This document shows positions 54,196 to 63,875 of a stretch of 64,000 nucleotides of DNA, one piece after another; the stretch's first letter is position 1; every line of letters begins with the position of its first letter. A program made the position numbers and the translations under genes. The notes under the pieces are model-generated. The model ran no database searches, was not told the DNA's origin, and saw only the letters and a program-made list of their open reading frames with translations. The stretch comes from Sphingomonadaceae bacterium (GTDB lineage: Bacteria > Pseudomonadota > Alphaproteobacteria > Sphingomonadales > Sphingomonadaceae): positions 1 to 64,000 of the forward strand of contig CANJUF010000007.1 of NCBI GenBank assembly GCA_947477745.1, read 5' to 3'.

Positions 54196-55494
54196 TTACC
54201 ACAGGTTTCTTCGCTGCAGGGCCGCGCGGCGGTCGCGCACGCGCTGTTCGCGCTGCTTTGGCGATACCCGGGGCGTGTCGGCCGGAAGCGTGCGCGTGAC
54301 CTGGTCGATCTTCACCTTGCGTGTGGCCGGCACCGGCTGGGCACTGCATTCGGTCCAGCGTCCCTGGATCACGCCCCTGTCATTGCCGGACGTATCCAGC
54401 CAGTTCGCAACCCCCGGATCGCGCGCGGATACGACGACGCGGAGCATACCGTCGTCATCGACGTGCAACTGGCTGTCATTCAGGCTGCTGTGGTTGTTGT
54501 ACCAGTCGGTTGTCTCGTAGATCATGTTGGTTAGGATCATCGAATAGTAGAGGCACTTGTCGGGCACCTTGGCCTCGACGATCAGAGCCTCGTCATCGGC
54601 GAGATCGTAAGCGCCCTCATAATAGAATTGCCCGGTGAGCTGGCCGCCGATCTGCGACACATCGAACACCTTCATCCGGTTGACGTAGCCTTCGGTCACC
54701 AGCTTGGCGGCATGGTCGACGAGCAGGATCGCCATGCGGTCGACCGCGTCGGGAAGCGCTCCCAGCCGGGTTTGCAGCACTTCGGTGGGCACGCGCGGTT
54801 TGGTGGCCGGCGCGTCAAGCCGCTCGATCGAGATCGTCGGATCGCGTTCCCTGGCCCAGTCGGCGGCAACCAGGCGAAGCAGAAGCTCCGAGGTCTGCGG
54901 ATCGAGTCGCCACCATGCTCCGGTATAGCCCGCCGGCCGCTGGGGGCTGAGGATCACGTCATAGTTGCCCTCAGCATCGGCAGGCAGCGCGTTGATGTCG
55001 TTGTAGTCACGCACGCTGATCCTGGCGGGCGTGGAAGGATCGGCTCCCAACTGTCCGATGCGGGCGATGCGGACATTGCCCTTGCCGCCGCGCAGGCGGT
55101 AAGTGCCGCCCGGGGCGATCCGCGCCTGCTTGTACGTGGTGTCCGCGTTGGGCTGGCCGATGTTGAGTGTGAGGTTGAGCGAAGGGAGGAACACGGGCCG
55201 GTCGGGATCATGACTGACCGCGCCGATGCTCGCAGCCGCAAGCGATTCCAGCATCAGCCGCGCAACTTCCTGCTGGATCTGCGGATCGCGCTGCATGTCG
55301 GCCGGGAGCCGGGCCATCATCTTTCCGCGAAGATCGCGCAGACGATCCGTAAACGTGTTCCACCCGGCGATCTCATTCGCTTGCGCCGCATTTGCAGGAG
55401 GCGCTGGCGCGACCGGAGCCTGTGCCCAAGCCTTGCCGGCCAATGCAGCCAGCGCGATAGCCACGGCTATCCTGCTCCTTAGTGACATTGCCAT
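54196..55494 (-). CDS. secreted DUF1214 domain-containing protein
   Basis: MAMSLRSRIAVAIALAALAGKAWAQ signal; C-terminal DDGMLRVVVSARDPGVANWLDTSGNDRGVIQGRW; gaggagag SD 6 nt before ATG 55494. Confidence 0.82.
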   Translation of the reverse strand: MAMSLRSRIAVAIALAALAGKAWAQAPVAPAPPANAAQANEIAGWNTFTDRLRDLRGKMMARLPADMQRDPQIQQEVARLMLESLAAASIGAVSHDPDRPVFLPSLNLTLNIGQPNADTTYKQARIAPGGTYRLRGGKGNVRIARIGQLGADPSTPARISVRDYNDINALPADAEGNYDVILSPQRPAGYTGAWWRLDPQTSELLLRLVAADWARERDPTISIERLDAPATKPRVPTEVLQTRLGALPDAVDRMAILLVDHAAKLVTEGYVNRMKVFDVSQIGGQLTGQFYYEGAYDLADDEALIVEAKVPDKCLYYSMILTNMIYETTDWYNNHSSLNDSQLHVDDDGMLRVVVSARDPGVANWLDTSGNDRGVIQGRWTECSAQPVPATRKVKIDQVTRTLPADTPRVSPKQREQRVRDRRAALQRRNLW

Positions 55495-55735
55495 CCACAT
55501 CTCTCCTCGGCCTCGTTGCGCCGGCTGTGACCGGCCCCCCTTGGTGGACTGTGACGATTGTCTGCGCAAGATTGCGCAGCGTAACGCGGCCCCAACCGGC
55601 CGCACGTCAAATGGTCCGACCCAAACCGACGCTGCTCGTCGCAAGCATCGTTCCGGTCGGGGCCGTTAACCTTTCATCTCAACACAAAATTAACCGTCCG
55701 AGCGGGAATCATCGGCTTTGGTCGAGGAGCCCGAC

Positions 55736-56218
55736 ATGACATTACGCGCATGGTTGCGCGAAGGCGCGGCGGCCGGGCGAAAGCCTCGCGACGCGCGCTT
55801 GCAGGTTTCGCTTGAAGTGACGGGAACTTCGCAGACCGGGGCGGTTGCGCCGGTCTCGATCCACAACATCTCCGCAACCGGCATGCTGCTAGAATGCGCC
55901 GATCCGATCGGGATTGACGACGTGATCGCCATCGATCTGCCGCGCGCGCAGGACACTAAGGCCGCCGTTGTGTGGAACAGCGGAAATTTCTACGGCTGCA
56001 AGTTCGCCGAGCCGCTGGACAAGGCCACTCTCAGCGCCGCGCAGCTGCGAAGTGCTGTCGATGCGGAAACGTTCACGCCGCTGGCGAAAGACGCTGCGCA
56101 GGGCGAGCCGCTGGAAGCCAGGTTGCAGCGGCTTCGCAAGCTTCGCGGACTGACCCTTGCCGAGCTGGCTTCGCAACTGGGCGTTAGCAAGCCCACTGTC
56201 TGGGCGTGGGAGGCCTGA
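55736..56218 (+). pseudogene. PilZ domain + truncated XRE-type HTH protein
   Basis: PilZ-like RDARLQVSLEVTG...VSIHNISATGMLLECADPI...; C-terminal RLQRLRKLRGLTLAELASQLGVSKPTVWAWEA* stops inside the HTH fold. Confidence 0.7.
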
Positions 56219-56232
56219 CGGTTGGTCAGGCC
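56212..56232. repeat. perfect 8-bp inverted repeat GGCCTGAC-ggttg-GTCAGGCC at a gene junction
   Basis: Read directly; contains the stop codon of the truncated PilZ-XRE gene and the end of the GGDEF-like remnant. Confidence 0.8.
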
Positions 56233-56664
56233 AGTGAGGGGATCTGTACATTCAGCGCGGAACAACCGTTCTTCGAGTTGCTTCGATTCTCCCACGCTGC
56301 GAACAATGCCAAGGGTCCCGTAGATCCTGGCGTGCTGATCTTTCAAGGGAGCGAAGCGCACGGCAAACCAGCGCCCGTCAACATGCGCTGACGAGGATCG
56401 AAACTCGATCCATCCGGCCTCGCCGTGCCCTGCGCAGGCGGCTTCGAACGCACATTCCACTGCAGGCCTGAAATGCTCGTCGACCAGATCGCGGACATGC
56501 GGTCCGATGAGCATTTCGGCCAACGGGAAGCCGAGCTGACTGATCGTGGGTGACGCATCACACAAGAATCCATCGCAATCAGTCTTGAATATTATCTCAT
56601 CGCTGCTTTCCAGGACAAGCTGACTAATGGCCGACCTGTCACCAATATCGAAATATATCCTCAA
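56213..56664 (-). pseudogene. PAS-GGDEF protein remnant, truncated at the start of the GGDEF domain
   Basis: MRIYFDIGDRSAISQLVLESSDEIIFKTDCDGFLCDASPTISQLGFPLAEMLIGPHVRDLV...EERLFRAECTDPLTGLTNRQ then runs antisense to the upstream PilZ gene. Confidence 0.75.
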
Positions 56665-56905
56665 ATGCCAATACCCCTGAATTAGCTTATTAAGAGATGT
56701 ACTAACTTTTATTGTAAAGTTTGCCCCGGATTCGTGAGTATAACCCCGTTAGTTAACGAGATTAACTTCCGAATCTCTAAATGTTGTTAACCTAAATTAT
56801 CGATTCGGATCAATAGAATTTTGGGCATTTGCAGCGCCGGCGCCCCTGAAACTTCGCGCGGTTTCGTCGTTCCTGTTAGCCACAATGGGTTGCAGGGGAA
56901 AAACA

Positions 56906-57232
56906 GTGACGCTGGTGGAGTTTCAGGGCAGGCGCGAGGCGCGCGAACCGGTCGAGATGATGGCGCGGTTTCGCCACGCGATCACGACCGTGACGGTCAT
57001 GCTCAAGGACATCACCCGCCATGGCGCGAGAGTCGAGGGCGTCGGCGCGCTGCCGCACGACGATGCGGTTTTCCTGATGCTTCCCGGGCTTGCGCCCAAG
57101 CTGGCGTTTGTCGCCTGGTCGAGAGGGCAAGGCGCGGGGCTGGAGTTTGCCGAGCCAATGGATCAGCAGGTGTTCGCGCAGCTGATCGCGGACTTCGGTC
57201 GAAGGCAGACGCCGCTCTCGCAGGTGGCCTGA
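56906..57232 (+). CDS. PilZ domain-containing protein (GTG start)
   Basis: VTLVEFQGRREAREPVEMMARFRHAITTVTVMLKDITRHGARVEGVGALPHDDAVFLMLPGLAPKLAFVAW; caggggaaaaacaGTG SD spacing favours GTG over ATG 56885. Confidence 0.78.
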   Translation: MTLVEFQGRREAREPVEMMARFRHAITTVTVMLKDITRHGARVEGVGALPHDDAVFLMLPGLAPKLAFVAWSRGQGAGLEFAEPMDQQVFAQLIADFGRRQTPLSQVA

Positions 57233-57251
57233 ACGCAGGCGCGGGCAGGGT

Positions 57252-58127
57252 TCAGGGCGCGAGCAGTTCGAGCACTTTCTCGTCTTCGGCGGACATTCGT
57301 GCGCCGGATTTCGGCACCACCTGAATCGCGACCTGATCCGCTTCTGCCGCCAGGTGCTCCTCGATGCGCTTGCGGATCGCGTCGATGTCGCCCCAGGCCA
57401 GAAGGGCATCGGCGGCGCGGTCCGATCCGCCATTCGCAAGGTCTGCTTCGGTGAAGCCCATGCGCAGGAAGCTGCGGCGGTAATTGGGAATACCGGCCAA
57501 ACCCGAAACCAAGCCCCGGCCTGCCGCGCGGGCGATGTCGGGATCGGTTTCGAGCATGACCTTCTGCTCGACCAGCAGCAGCTTGCCGGGGCCAAGGATC
57601 TCGCGCGCCATGGCCGTATGCGCGGGCGTGGTGGAGAAGGGGTGCGCGCCGTCGGCACAGTCCCGCGCCAGCTCGAGCATCTTCGGGCCGAGCGCGGCGA
57701 TCACCGTCAGCGGCTTTTGCGCCGGCATCGGTCCGGCATAATCCATGCGCGCCATTGCCTCGAGATAGGCGCGCATTGTCGCCACTGGCTTGTCGTACGT
57801 GTGGCCGCGCATATCCTCGACGATGAAAGGGTGCGATATGCCCATGCCGAGCAGGAAGCGCCCGCCCCATTGCTCGTTGAGGCCGTATTGCGCGCCCACC
57901 ATCATCGTCGGATCGCGCGAGTAGATGTTGGCCACGCCAAGCGCGACCTTGAGTGTTTCGGTTCCCGCCAGGATGCGCGCGGCGAGCACCATCGGGTCGC
58001 TGCCCATGCCGTCGTTGATCCACAAGGTGCAGTAGCCCAGTCCCTCGAGTCTGCGAGCCAGCGCCACCAGCTCGGAAGAAGGCCAGCCGATCGTGTTGAT
58101 CCACACCGCGAGCCTGTCGATCTTCAT
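57252..58127 (-). CDS. LLM class (F420/flavin-dependent) oxidoreductase
   Basis: LAVWINTIGWPSSELVALARRLEGLGYCTLWINDGMGSDPMVLAARILAGTETLKVALGVANIYSRDPTMMV; RFLLGMGISHP. Confidence 0.88.
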   Translation of the reverse strand: MKIDRLAVWINTIGWPSSELVALARRLEGLGYCTLWINDGMGSDPMVLAARILAGTETLKVALGVANIYSRDPTMMVGAQYGLNEQWGGRFLLGMGISHPFIVEDMRGHTYDKPVATMRAYLEAMARMDYAGPMPAQKPLTVIAALGPKMLELARDCADGAHPFSTTPAHTAMAREILGPGKLLLVEQKVMLETDPDIARAAGRGLVSGLAGIPNYRRSFLRMGFTEADLANGGSDRAADALLAWGDIDAIRKRIEEHLAAEADQVAIQVVPKSGARMSAEDEKVLELLAP

Positions 58128-58271
58128 GGCGCATTCTCCCGGGTAGCGCGTGTTCATTTGACCATGCACTATCGCGGATTGTGACTTATGGCCAAGCTGA
58201 TACTAGCCATGACGGCGGCCGCGAAGCCGTTGCCCAGGGCATGCCAGCCGAGGGCCGTGAAGGAGGACGCA

Positions 58272-58697
58272 ATGACAGACACGCATGTCCGTCCCGTTCC
58301 CGTGCCCGATGCGCTTTCCGCACCGTTCTGGCAGGCCGCCGCGCGCCATGAACTGACATTGGCGCAGTGCGCGAAGTGCGGCGAGGTCACCTTGCCGCCC
58401 GACGTGACTTGCCCGCATTGCCACACCACCGAGCCCGACTTCGCCTTCGTGCCGGTGCCGGGCACGGGCCGGGTGCGGACCTGGACAGTGATCCGGCGCT
58501 CGTTCCTGGCCGGCTTTGAAAACCCGTTCGTCCTCGTCGACGTGGAGCTCGATGGCCATTCCGACCTGCGCATCGTGGCGCGGCTGCTCGACGGTGCGGA
58601 CGTTCCGCTCACCATCGGCGCGCGGGTGGCGGTGGAGTTCGAGGATATCGCGCCGGGTGTCGCGGTGCCCGCCTTCCGGCTGGAGCACGGCGAATGA
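58272..58697 (+). CDS. Zn-ribbon domain-containing OB-fold protein
   Basis: LAQCAKCGEVTLPPDVTCPHCHTTEPDF (four Cys ribbon) followed by an OB-fold-like region; upstream of a thiolase. Confidence 0.92.
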   Translation: MTDTHVRPVPVPDALSAPFWQAAARHELTLAQCAKCGEVTLPPDVTCPHCHTTEPDFAFVPVPGTGRVRTWTVIRRSFLAGFENPFVLVDVELDGHSDLRIVARLLDGADVPLTIGARVAVEFEDIAPGVAVPAFRLEHGE

Positions 58698-59896
58698 GCG
58701 GCGTGTTCAAGGCGCGCAACCAGGTCGCGCTGGTCGGCTTCGCGCACAGCAAGGCGACTCGCAAGCCCGACCGTCCGCTGGGCGTGACCGCGCTGGAAAC
58801 CGCCCGCGCCGCGATTGCCGATGCCGGCCTGCTGCCCGGGCAGATCGATGGCTTCGTTTCCTCGCCGCTGCTGCCATCGACCGGCGATCACGCGGTTGAG
58901 GACGGCATTTCGACCGTTACTTCCAACTGGCTGGCGCGGCATCTGGGGCTGGACCCAGCCTATGTCGTGGGCTTTCAGGGCATCGGCCAGATCACCGGCT
59001 CGCTGACCCTGGCGGTCAACGCGATCGCGAGCGGCGCGGCAGACTACGTGCTGTTTCACCGCGCGCTGCACCTGCCGCCGGGCAAGTACAACGACAATGC
59101 CATGGCGAGCGCCTCGGGCGGCATGCAGTGGATGGCCCCGATGGGCTTTTTCGGCGCGATGCCGGCCATCGCGCTTGCCTATAACGAATATTGCCAGCGT
59201 TACGGTGCAAAGCGCGAGGCGATGGCGACGCTGGTTTCCGAGGCGCGCAAGAACGGATCGCGCATCCCCTGGTCGGCGTGGCATGGCAAACCGCTGACAG
59301 TCGAGGAGTACATGGCCGAGGATATGATCATCGAGCCGATGTGCCGGTTCGACGCCGACATGCCGGTGGAGGGTGTCGCCTGCTTCGTGCTCACCAGCGC
59401 CGAGCGCGCGAAGGACCTGCCGCACCGCCCGGTCTACGTTTCGGGCTACGCCAGCGGCTATCCCACCAAGAACCGGGCAATGTTGCACTGGACGCTCGAC
59501 GACATGATGGAGGCTGGCAAGGGGCTTTCGGCGCGGCTGTGGGGAAGCTCCGGCCTGACCGCGAGCGAGATCGACTTGCCGCAGCTCTACGACGGGTTCT
59601 CGCCGTTCGTTTACATCTGGCTGGAAACGCTCGGGCTGTGCAAGCCCGGCGAGGCGCATCAGATGATCCTCGCAGGCGGCATCGACAGCGACAAGCCGGG
59701 CACGCTGCCGGTGATGTCGGGCGGCGGCGCGATCGGCAACGGGCGCATGCACGGGGTTCCGCAGATGCTCGAATGCTATCTGCAGCTTTCAGGACGCAAA
59801 GGCGAATGGCAGAGGGAAGGTCTGACGACCGCGCTCGCCTGTCACTCGACCCCGCATTTCGGCGGTGCGGTGGTCTACACCAACGATCCGTCCTAA
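58694..59896 (+). CDS. thiolase family protein (lipid-transfer/acetyl-CoA acetyltransferase-like)
   Basis: QVALVGFAHSKATRKPDRPLGVTALETARAAIADAGLLPGQIDGFVSSP; LPVMSGGGAIGNGRMHGVPQMLECYLQL; ATGA overlap with the OB-fold gene. Confidence 0.9.
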   Translation: MSGVFKARNQVALVGFAHSKATRKPDRPLGVTALETARAAIADAGLLPGQIDGFVSSPLLPSTGDHAVEDGISTVTSNWLARHLGLDPAYVVGFQGIGQITGSLTLAVNAIASGAADYVLFHRALHLPPGKYNDNAMASASGGMQWMAPMGFFGAMPAIALAYNEYCQRYGAKREAMATLVSEARKNGSRIPWSAWHGKPLTVEEYMAEDMIIEPMCRFDADMPVEGVACFVLTSAERAKDLPHRPVYVSGYASGYPTKNRAMLHWTLDDMMEAGKGLSARLWGSSGLTASEIDLPQLYDGFSPFVYIWLETLGLCKPGEAHQMILAGGIDSDKPGTLPVMSGGGAIGNGRMHGVPQMLECYLQLSGRKGEWQREGLTTALACHSTPHFGGAVVYTNDPS

Positions 59897-59923
59897 AGCG
59901 CAGCAAAAGGAGAGGTTCCCGCC

Positions 59924-61087
59924 ATGCGCGCCACGCCCGATTTCGATTTTGGCCTTACCGAAAGCGCAGCGATGATCCGCGAAGCCGCTGGGTGCTTCGC
60001 CGACGAGCAGGTCATGCCGCTTGCAGCCGCGATCGACCGCGAGGACCGCTTCGCCCGCGAATTGTGGGAGCCGATGGGCGCGCTCGGCCTGCACGGCATC
60101 ACCGTTGAAGAGGAATGGGGCGGGCTCGGGCTCGGCTATCTCGACCACACCATCGCGGTGGAGGAAATCTGCCGCGCTTCGGCTGCGGTCGGCCTGTCCT
60201 ACGGCGCGCATTCCAACTTGTGCGTCAACCAGATCCGCCGCTGGGGCAATGACGAGCAGAAGGCGCGCTATCTTCCCAGGCTGATTTCGGGCGAACACGT
60301 CGGTAGCCTCGCCATGTCCGAGGCCGGGGCGGGATCGGACGTCGTCTCAATGAAGCTCAAGGCGGAGAAGATCGGCGATCAGTGGCGGCTCAATGGCACC
60401 AAGTTCTGGATCACCAACGGCAGCCATGCCGACGTCCTGGTGGTCTATGCCAAGACCACGCCCGAGGCGGGCAGCCGGGGGATCACCGCCTTCCTGATCG
60501 AGAAGGGCATGGCGGGCTTCTCGATCGGCCAGCATATCGACAAGATGGGCGTGCGCGGCTCGCCCACCGCCGAACTGGTGTTCGACGATTGCATGGTTCC
60601 CGAAGAGAACGTGATGGGTCCGGTGGGTGGCGGGGTCGGCGTGCTGATGAGCGGGCTCGATTATGAGCGGGTGGTGCTGTCGGGAATGCAGATCGGCATC
60701 ATGCAGGCCTGCCTCGATGTGGTCATCCCCTATGTCCGCGAGCGCAAGCAGTTCGGGCAGGCGATCGGCAGCTTCCAGCTGATGCAGGCCAAGGTGGCGG
60801 ACATGTATGTCGCCATGCAATCGGCGCGGGCCTATGTCTATGCGGTCGCCAGGGCGAGCGACGCCGGGCAGACCACGCGCTTCGATGCGGCGGGTGCGAT
60901 CCTGCTCGCCAGCGAGAACGCCTTCCGCGTTGCGGGAGAAGCGGTGCAGGCGCTCGGCGGTGCGGGCTACACCAAGGACTGGCCGGTCGAGCGTTTCCTG
61001 CGCGATGCCAAGCTGCTCGACATCGGCGCGGGCACCAACGAAATCCGCCGCATGCTGATCGGGCGAGAACTGATCGGGGCGCGCTGA
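59924..61087 (+). CDS. acyl-CoA dehydrogenase, isovaleryl-CoA dehydrogenase-like
   Basis: YGAHSNLCVNQIRRWGNDEQKARYLPRLISGEHVGSLAMSEAGAGSDVVSMKLKAEK; AQALGGAGYTKDWPVERFLRDAKLLDIGAGTNEIRRMLIGREL-type end. Confidence 0.9.
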   Translation: MRATPDFDFGLTESAAMIREAAGCFADEQVMPLAAAIDREDRFARELWEPMGALGLHGITVEEEWGGLGLGYLDHTIAVEEICRASAAVGLSYGAHSNLCVNQIRRWGNDEQKARYLPRLISGEHVGSLAMSEAGAGSDVVSMKLKAEKIGDQWRLNGTKFWITNGSHADVLVVYAKTTPEAGSRGITAFLIEKGMAGFSIGQHIDKMGVRGSPTAELVFDDCMVPEENVMGPVGGGVGVLMSGLDYERVVLSGMQIGIMQACLDVVIPYVRERKQFGQAIGSFQLMQAKVADMYVAMQSARAYVYAVARASDAGQTTRFDAAGAILLASENAFRVAGEAVQALGGAGYTKDWPVERFLRDAKLLDIGAGTNEIRRMLIGRELIGAR

Positions 61088-62931
61088 TGATCCAGTCGCT
61101 CCTCATTGCCAACCGGGGTGAGATCGCCTGCCGCGTGATCCGCACCGCGCGCCGCATGGGTATTCGCACGGTGGCGGTCTATTCAGATGCCGATGCCAAG
61201 GCGCTGCATGTGCGCAGTGCCGACGAGGCGGTGCACATCGGCCCTTCGCCTGCTGCCGAGAGCTATTTGCGCGGCGACAGGATCATCGAGGCTGCGCTGG
61301 CTTCCGGTGCCGAGGCGATCCATCCCGGGTACGGATTCCTTTCGGAGAACGCCGCCTTTGCGCAGGCGGTGATCGACGCGGGGCTGTTCTGGGTCGGGCC
61401 CAGGCCCGCGAGCATCGAGGCCATGGGTCTCAAGGACGCGGCCAAGAAGCTGATGGCAGCGGTCGGCGTGCCGGTGACACCCGGCTACATGGGCGAGAAC
61501 CAGGACCCGGATGTGCTCGAGGCCGAGGCCGGCAAGATCGGCTACCCGGTGCTGATCAAGGCGGTTGCGGGCGGCGGCGGCAAGGGCATGCGGCTGGTCG
61601 AACGCGCAGCCGATTTTGCAGATGCGCTCGCCTCGTGCCAGCGCGAGGCGGCGAGTTCGTTTGGCAACGATCACGTGCTGATCGAGAAGTACATTCAATC
61701 TCCGCGCCACATCGAGGTGCAGGTGTTCGGTGACAGCCACGGCAATGTCGTCCACCTGTTCGAGCGCGATTGCTCGCTCCAGCGCCGCCACCAGAAGGTA
61801 ATCGAGGAAGCGCCCGCGCCCGGCATGGACGCGGCCACGCGCGAGGCGATCTGCGCAGCGGCGGTGCGCGCGGCCAGGGCAGTCGACTATCAGGGTGCGG
61901 GCACGATCGAGTTCATCGCCGATGGCTCGAAGGGTCTCTCTGCCGACCGAATCTGGTTCATGGAGATGAACACGCGGCTGCAAGTCGAGCATCCGGTGAC
62001 TGAGGAAATCACGGGCGTCGATCTGGTCGAATGGCAATTGCGCGTGGCGAGCGGCGAGCCGCTGCCCAAGCGGCAGGGCGAGCTTTCGATCAATGGCTGG
62101 GCGATGGAAGCGCGGCTCTATGCCGAGGATCCCGCCAAGGGGTTCCTGCCGAGCATTGGCATGCTCGAACTGTTCGAACTCGGTGAGGGGCAAGGCGGGC
62201 GCATCGATACCGGGGTCTTCGAAGGCGGCGCGGTCACTCCTTTCTACGACCCGATGATCGCCAAGCTGATCGCGCGCGGCGATACGCGCGGCGAGGCGCG
62301 CGAGCGGCTTTCCGCAATGCTCGGGGACAGTGCCGTCTGGCCGGTGCGCACGAACGCCGCCTTCCTGATCGAGGCGCTTGGTCATCCTGACTTTGTCGCG
62401 GGCAAGGTCGATACCGGCCTGATCGGCCGCGACGGTGAGGCCCTTTCTGCCGATCCCGAACCCAGCGCTGAAATGCTCGCCGATGCGGCACAGGCGCTGG
62501 TGCCGCCGACTTTGGTACAGGGCTTTCGCCTCAATGCCCCATCCCGCGATGTCGCCACGTTCCTTCTCGATGGAGAGCCGGTGGAGATCGCACTCGCTGG
62601 CCAGGGAAGCTGCGAAGGCGAGACGTCCGTTCTAGTCGCCGAGAGCGGCAAGGTGTGGCAACTTCAACGGTGGCGCGTCGATGGAGCGGGCCACCACGGC
62701 GCCCACGACGGAGAAATCCTCTCGCCCATGCCCGGCAAGGTAATTGCGGTCGAGGTCGCCGAAGGCCAGGCCGTCACCAAGGGCCAGAAGCTTCTCACCC
62801 TCGAAGCGATGAAGATGGAGCACACGCTCACCGCGCCCTTCGATGGCACGGTGGCGCAGCTTACCGTCGCGGCGGGCGATCACGTGCAGGTCGAGGCGCT
62901 GCTGGCGAGGATCGAGCCGAGCGAAGAGTAG
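61087..62931 (+). CDS. biotin-dependent acyl-CoA carboxylase alpha subunit (biotin carboxylase + BCCP), methylcrotonyl-CoA carboxylase-like
   Basis: SLLIANRGEIACRVIRTARRMGIRTVAVYSDADAKALHVRSADEAVHIG; AVAGGGGKGMRLVE; biotinyl site LLTLEAMKMEHTLTAPFDG. Confidence 0.93.
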   Translation: MIQSLLIANRGEIACRVIRTARRMGIRTVAVYSDADAKALHVRSADEAVHIGPSPAAESYLRGDRIIEAALASGAEAIHPGYGFLSENAAFAQAVIDAGLFWVGPRPASIEAMGLKDAAKKLMAAVGVPVTPGYMGENQDPDVLEAEAGKIGYPVLIKAVAGGGGKGMRLVERAADFADALASCQREAASSFGNDHVLIEKYIQSPRHIEVQVFGDSHGNVVHLFERDCSLQRRHQKVIEEAPAPGMDAATREAICAAAVRAARAVDYQGAGTIEFIADGSKGLSADRIWFMEMNTRLQVEHPVTEEITGVDLVEWQLRVASGEPLPKRQGELSINGWAMEARLYAEDPAKGFLPSIGMLELFELGEGQGGRIDTGVFEGGAVTPFYDPMIAKLIARGDTRGEARERLSAMLGDSAVWPVRTNAAFLIEALGHPDFVAGKVDTGLIGRDGEALSADPEPSAEMLADAAQALVPPTLVQGFRLNAPSRDVATFLLDGEPVEIALAGQGSCEGETSVLVAESGKVWQLQRWRVDGAGHHGAHDGEILSPMPGKVIAVEVAEGQAVTKGQKLLTLEAMKMEHTLTAPFDGTVAQLTVAAGDHVQVEALLARIEPSEE

Positions 62932-62942
62932 GTCTCACCCAA

Positions 62943-63689
62943 TTACCCATGCCAGCGGCAGAATTCCGCGCTCACCGCACGGTCGAGCGCGTCGCGGTAC
63001 ATCGCAAAATCCGCATCGTCCGGTTCCAGCAGGCCATAACGCAGCGCTTGCATCTCGCCCGTTGGAATGAGCGCGATCGGGCAGGAGACCGGCAATAGCT
63101 GCGAGCCCGATCCGACCTGCAGCGTCGAGAGCAGGCCGTACATCCGCCGCTCGCGCGTGGCGCGGCCCAGCATGATCATGCGGTACTGCCCCTCCTCGCT
63201 GGTGATAAGATAGGTGTGGCCCGAAAGGTTGGGCATCGAGACGAAGCCGCGCTGAGTAAAGACGTTATCGACCCGCTCGATCTCCGCGAAGCCGAGGTGG
63301 CCGCGCTCGTCGTCCCAGAAGATTTCGGTGCCATAGGCGAAGACCGCGCCCGGCTGGCTGAAGGCGGGGCGCAGCGTGAGATAGGTTCCCTCGATCCAGC
63401 GCACCGCGGGACGGCTGTAGGAGCCCATCTCGGCGGGCGCGAGCTGGCTCGACGGCGCCGGTGTGCTCGCCGCTTCGCGCAGGCGGGTGCCGAGCACGTC
63501 CTCGATCCGCACCACGGTCGCCAGCGAGAACGGGCGGCTTCCGGTCAATGCCTTTTCCAGCGTGGACAAGCTGATCCGCGCCATGTCGGCCAAGGCCTGG
63601 CGCGAAATGCGGCGGCGCGCCAGTTCCTCGCGCAGCCGCGCGGCGATCGCATGGTTGTCGTCGACCGACACTTCGCCTTGATTGGTCAT
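62943..63689 (-). CDS. XRE-family HTH transcriptional regulator with C-terminal ligand-type domain
   Basis: LREELARRRISRQALADMARISLSTLEKALTGSRPFSLATVVRIEDVLG; start 63689 or 63704. Confidence 0.82.
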   Translation of the reverse strand: MTNQGEVSVDDNHAIAARLREELARRRISRQALADMARISLSTLEKALTGSRPFSLATVVRIEDVLGTRLREAASTPAPSSQLAPAEMGSYSRPAVRWIEGTYLTLRPAFSQPGAVFAYGTEIFWDDERGHLGFAEIERVDNVFTQRGFVSMPNLSGHTYLITSEEGQYRMIMLGRATRERRMYGLLSTLQVGSGSQLLPVSCPIALIPTGEMQALRYGLLEPDDADFAMYRDALDRAVSAEFCRWHG

Positions 63690-63875
63690 TGCCCCGATCC
63701 CCATGCTTACCGGACAATTCCGCACAAAACCGCACAATCGGTCAAGCGAATTCCGCCTCATTGCCGCAATGGGTCATTTGCCGACAGCGGCGACCGACAC
63801 TGGCGGACATTTCGCGTGGCTGTCCGGCATTTCCGGTGCCTAAGGGAAAGGCTCCCCACTTGAGGAGCCAACACA

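Noticed and set aside
54065-54534. + ORFs of 126-151 aa just after the tRNA
   Set aside because: Mostly antisense to the DUF1214 gene with no ribosome-binding site or recognisable domain.
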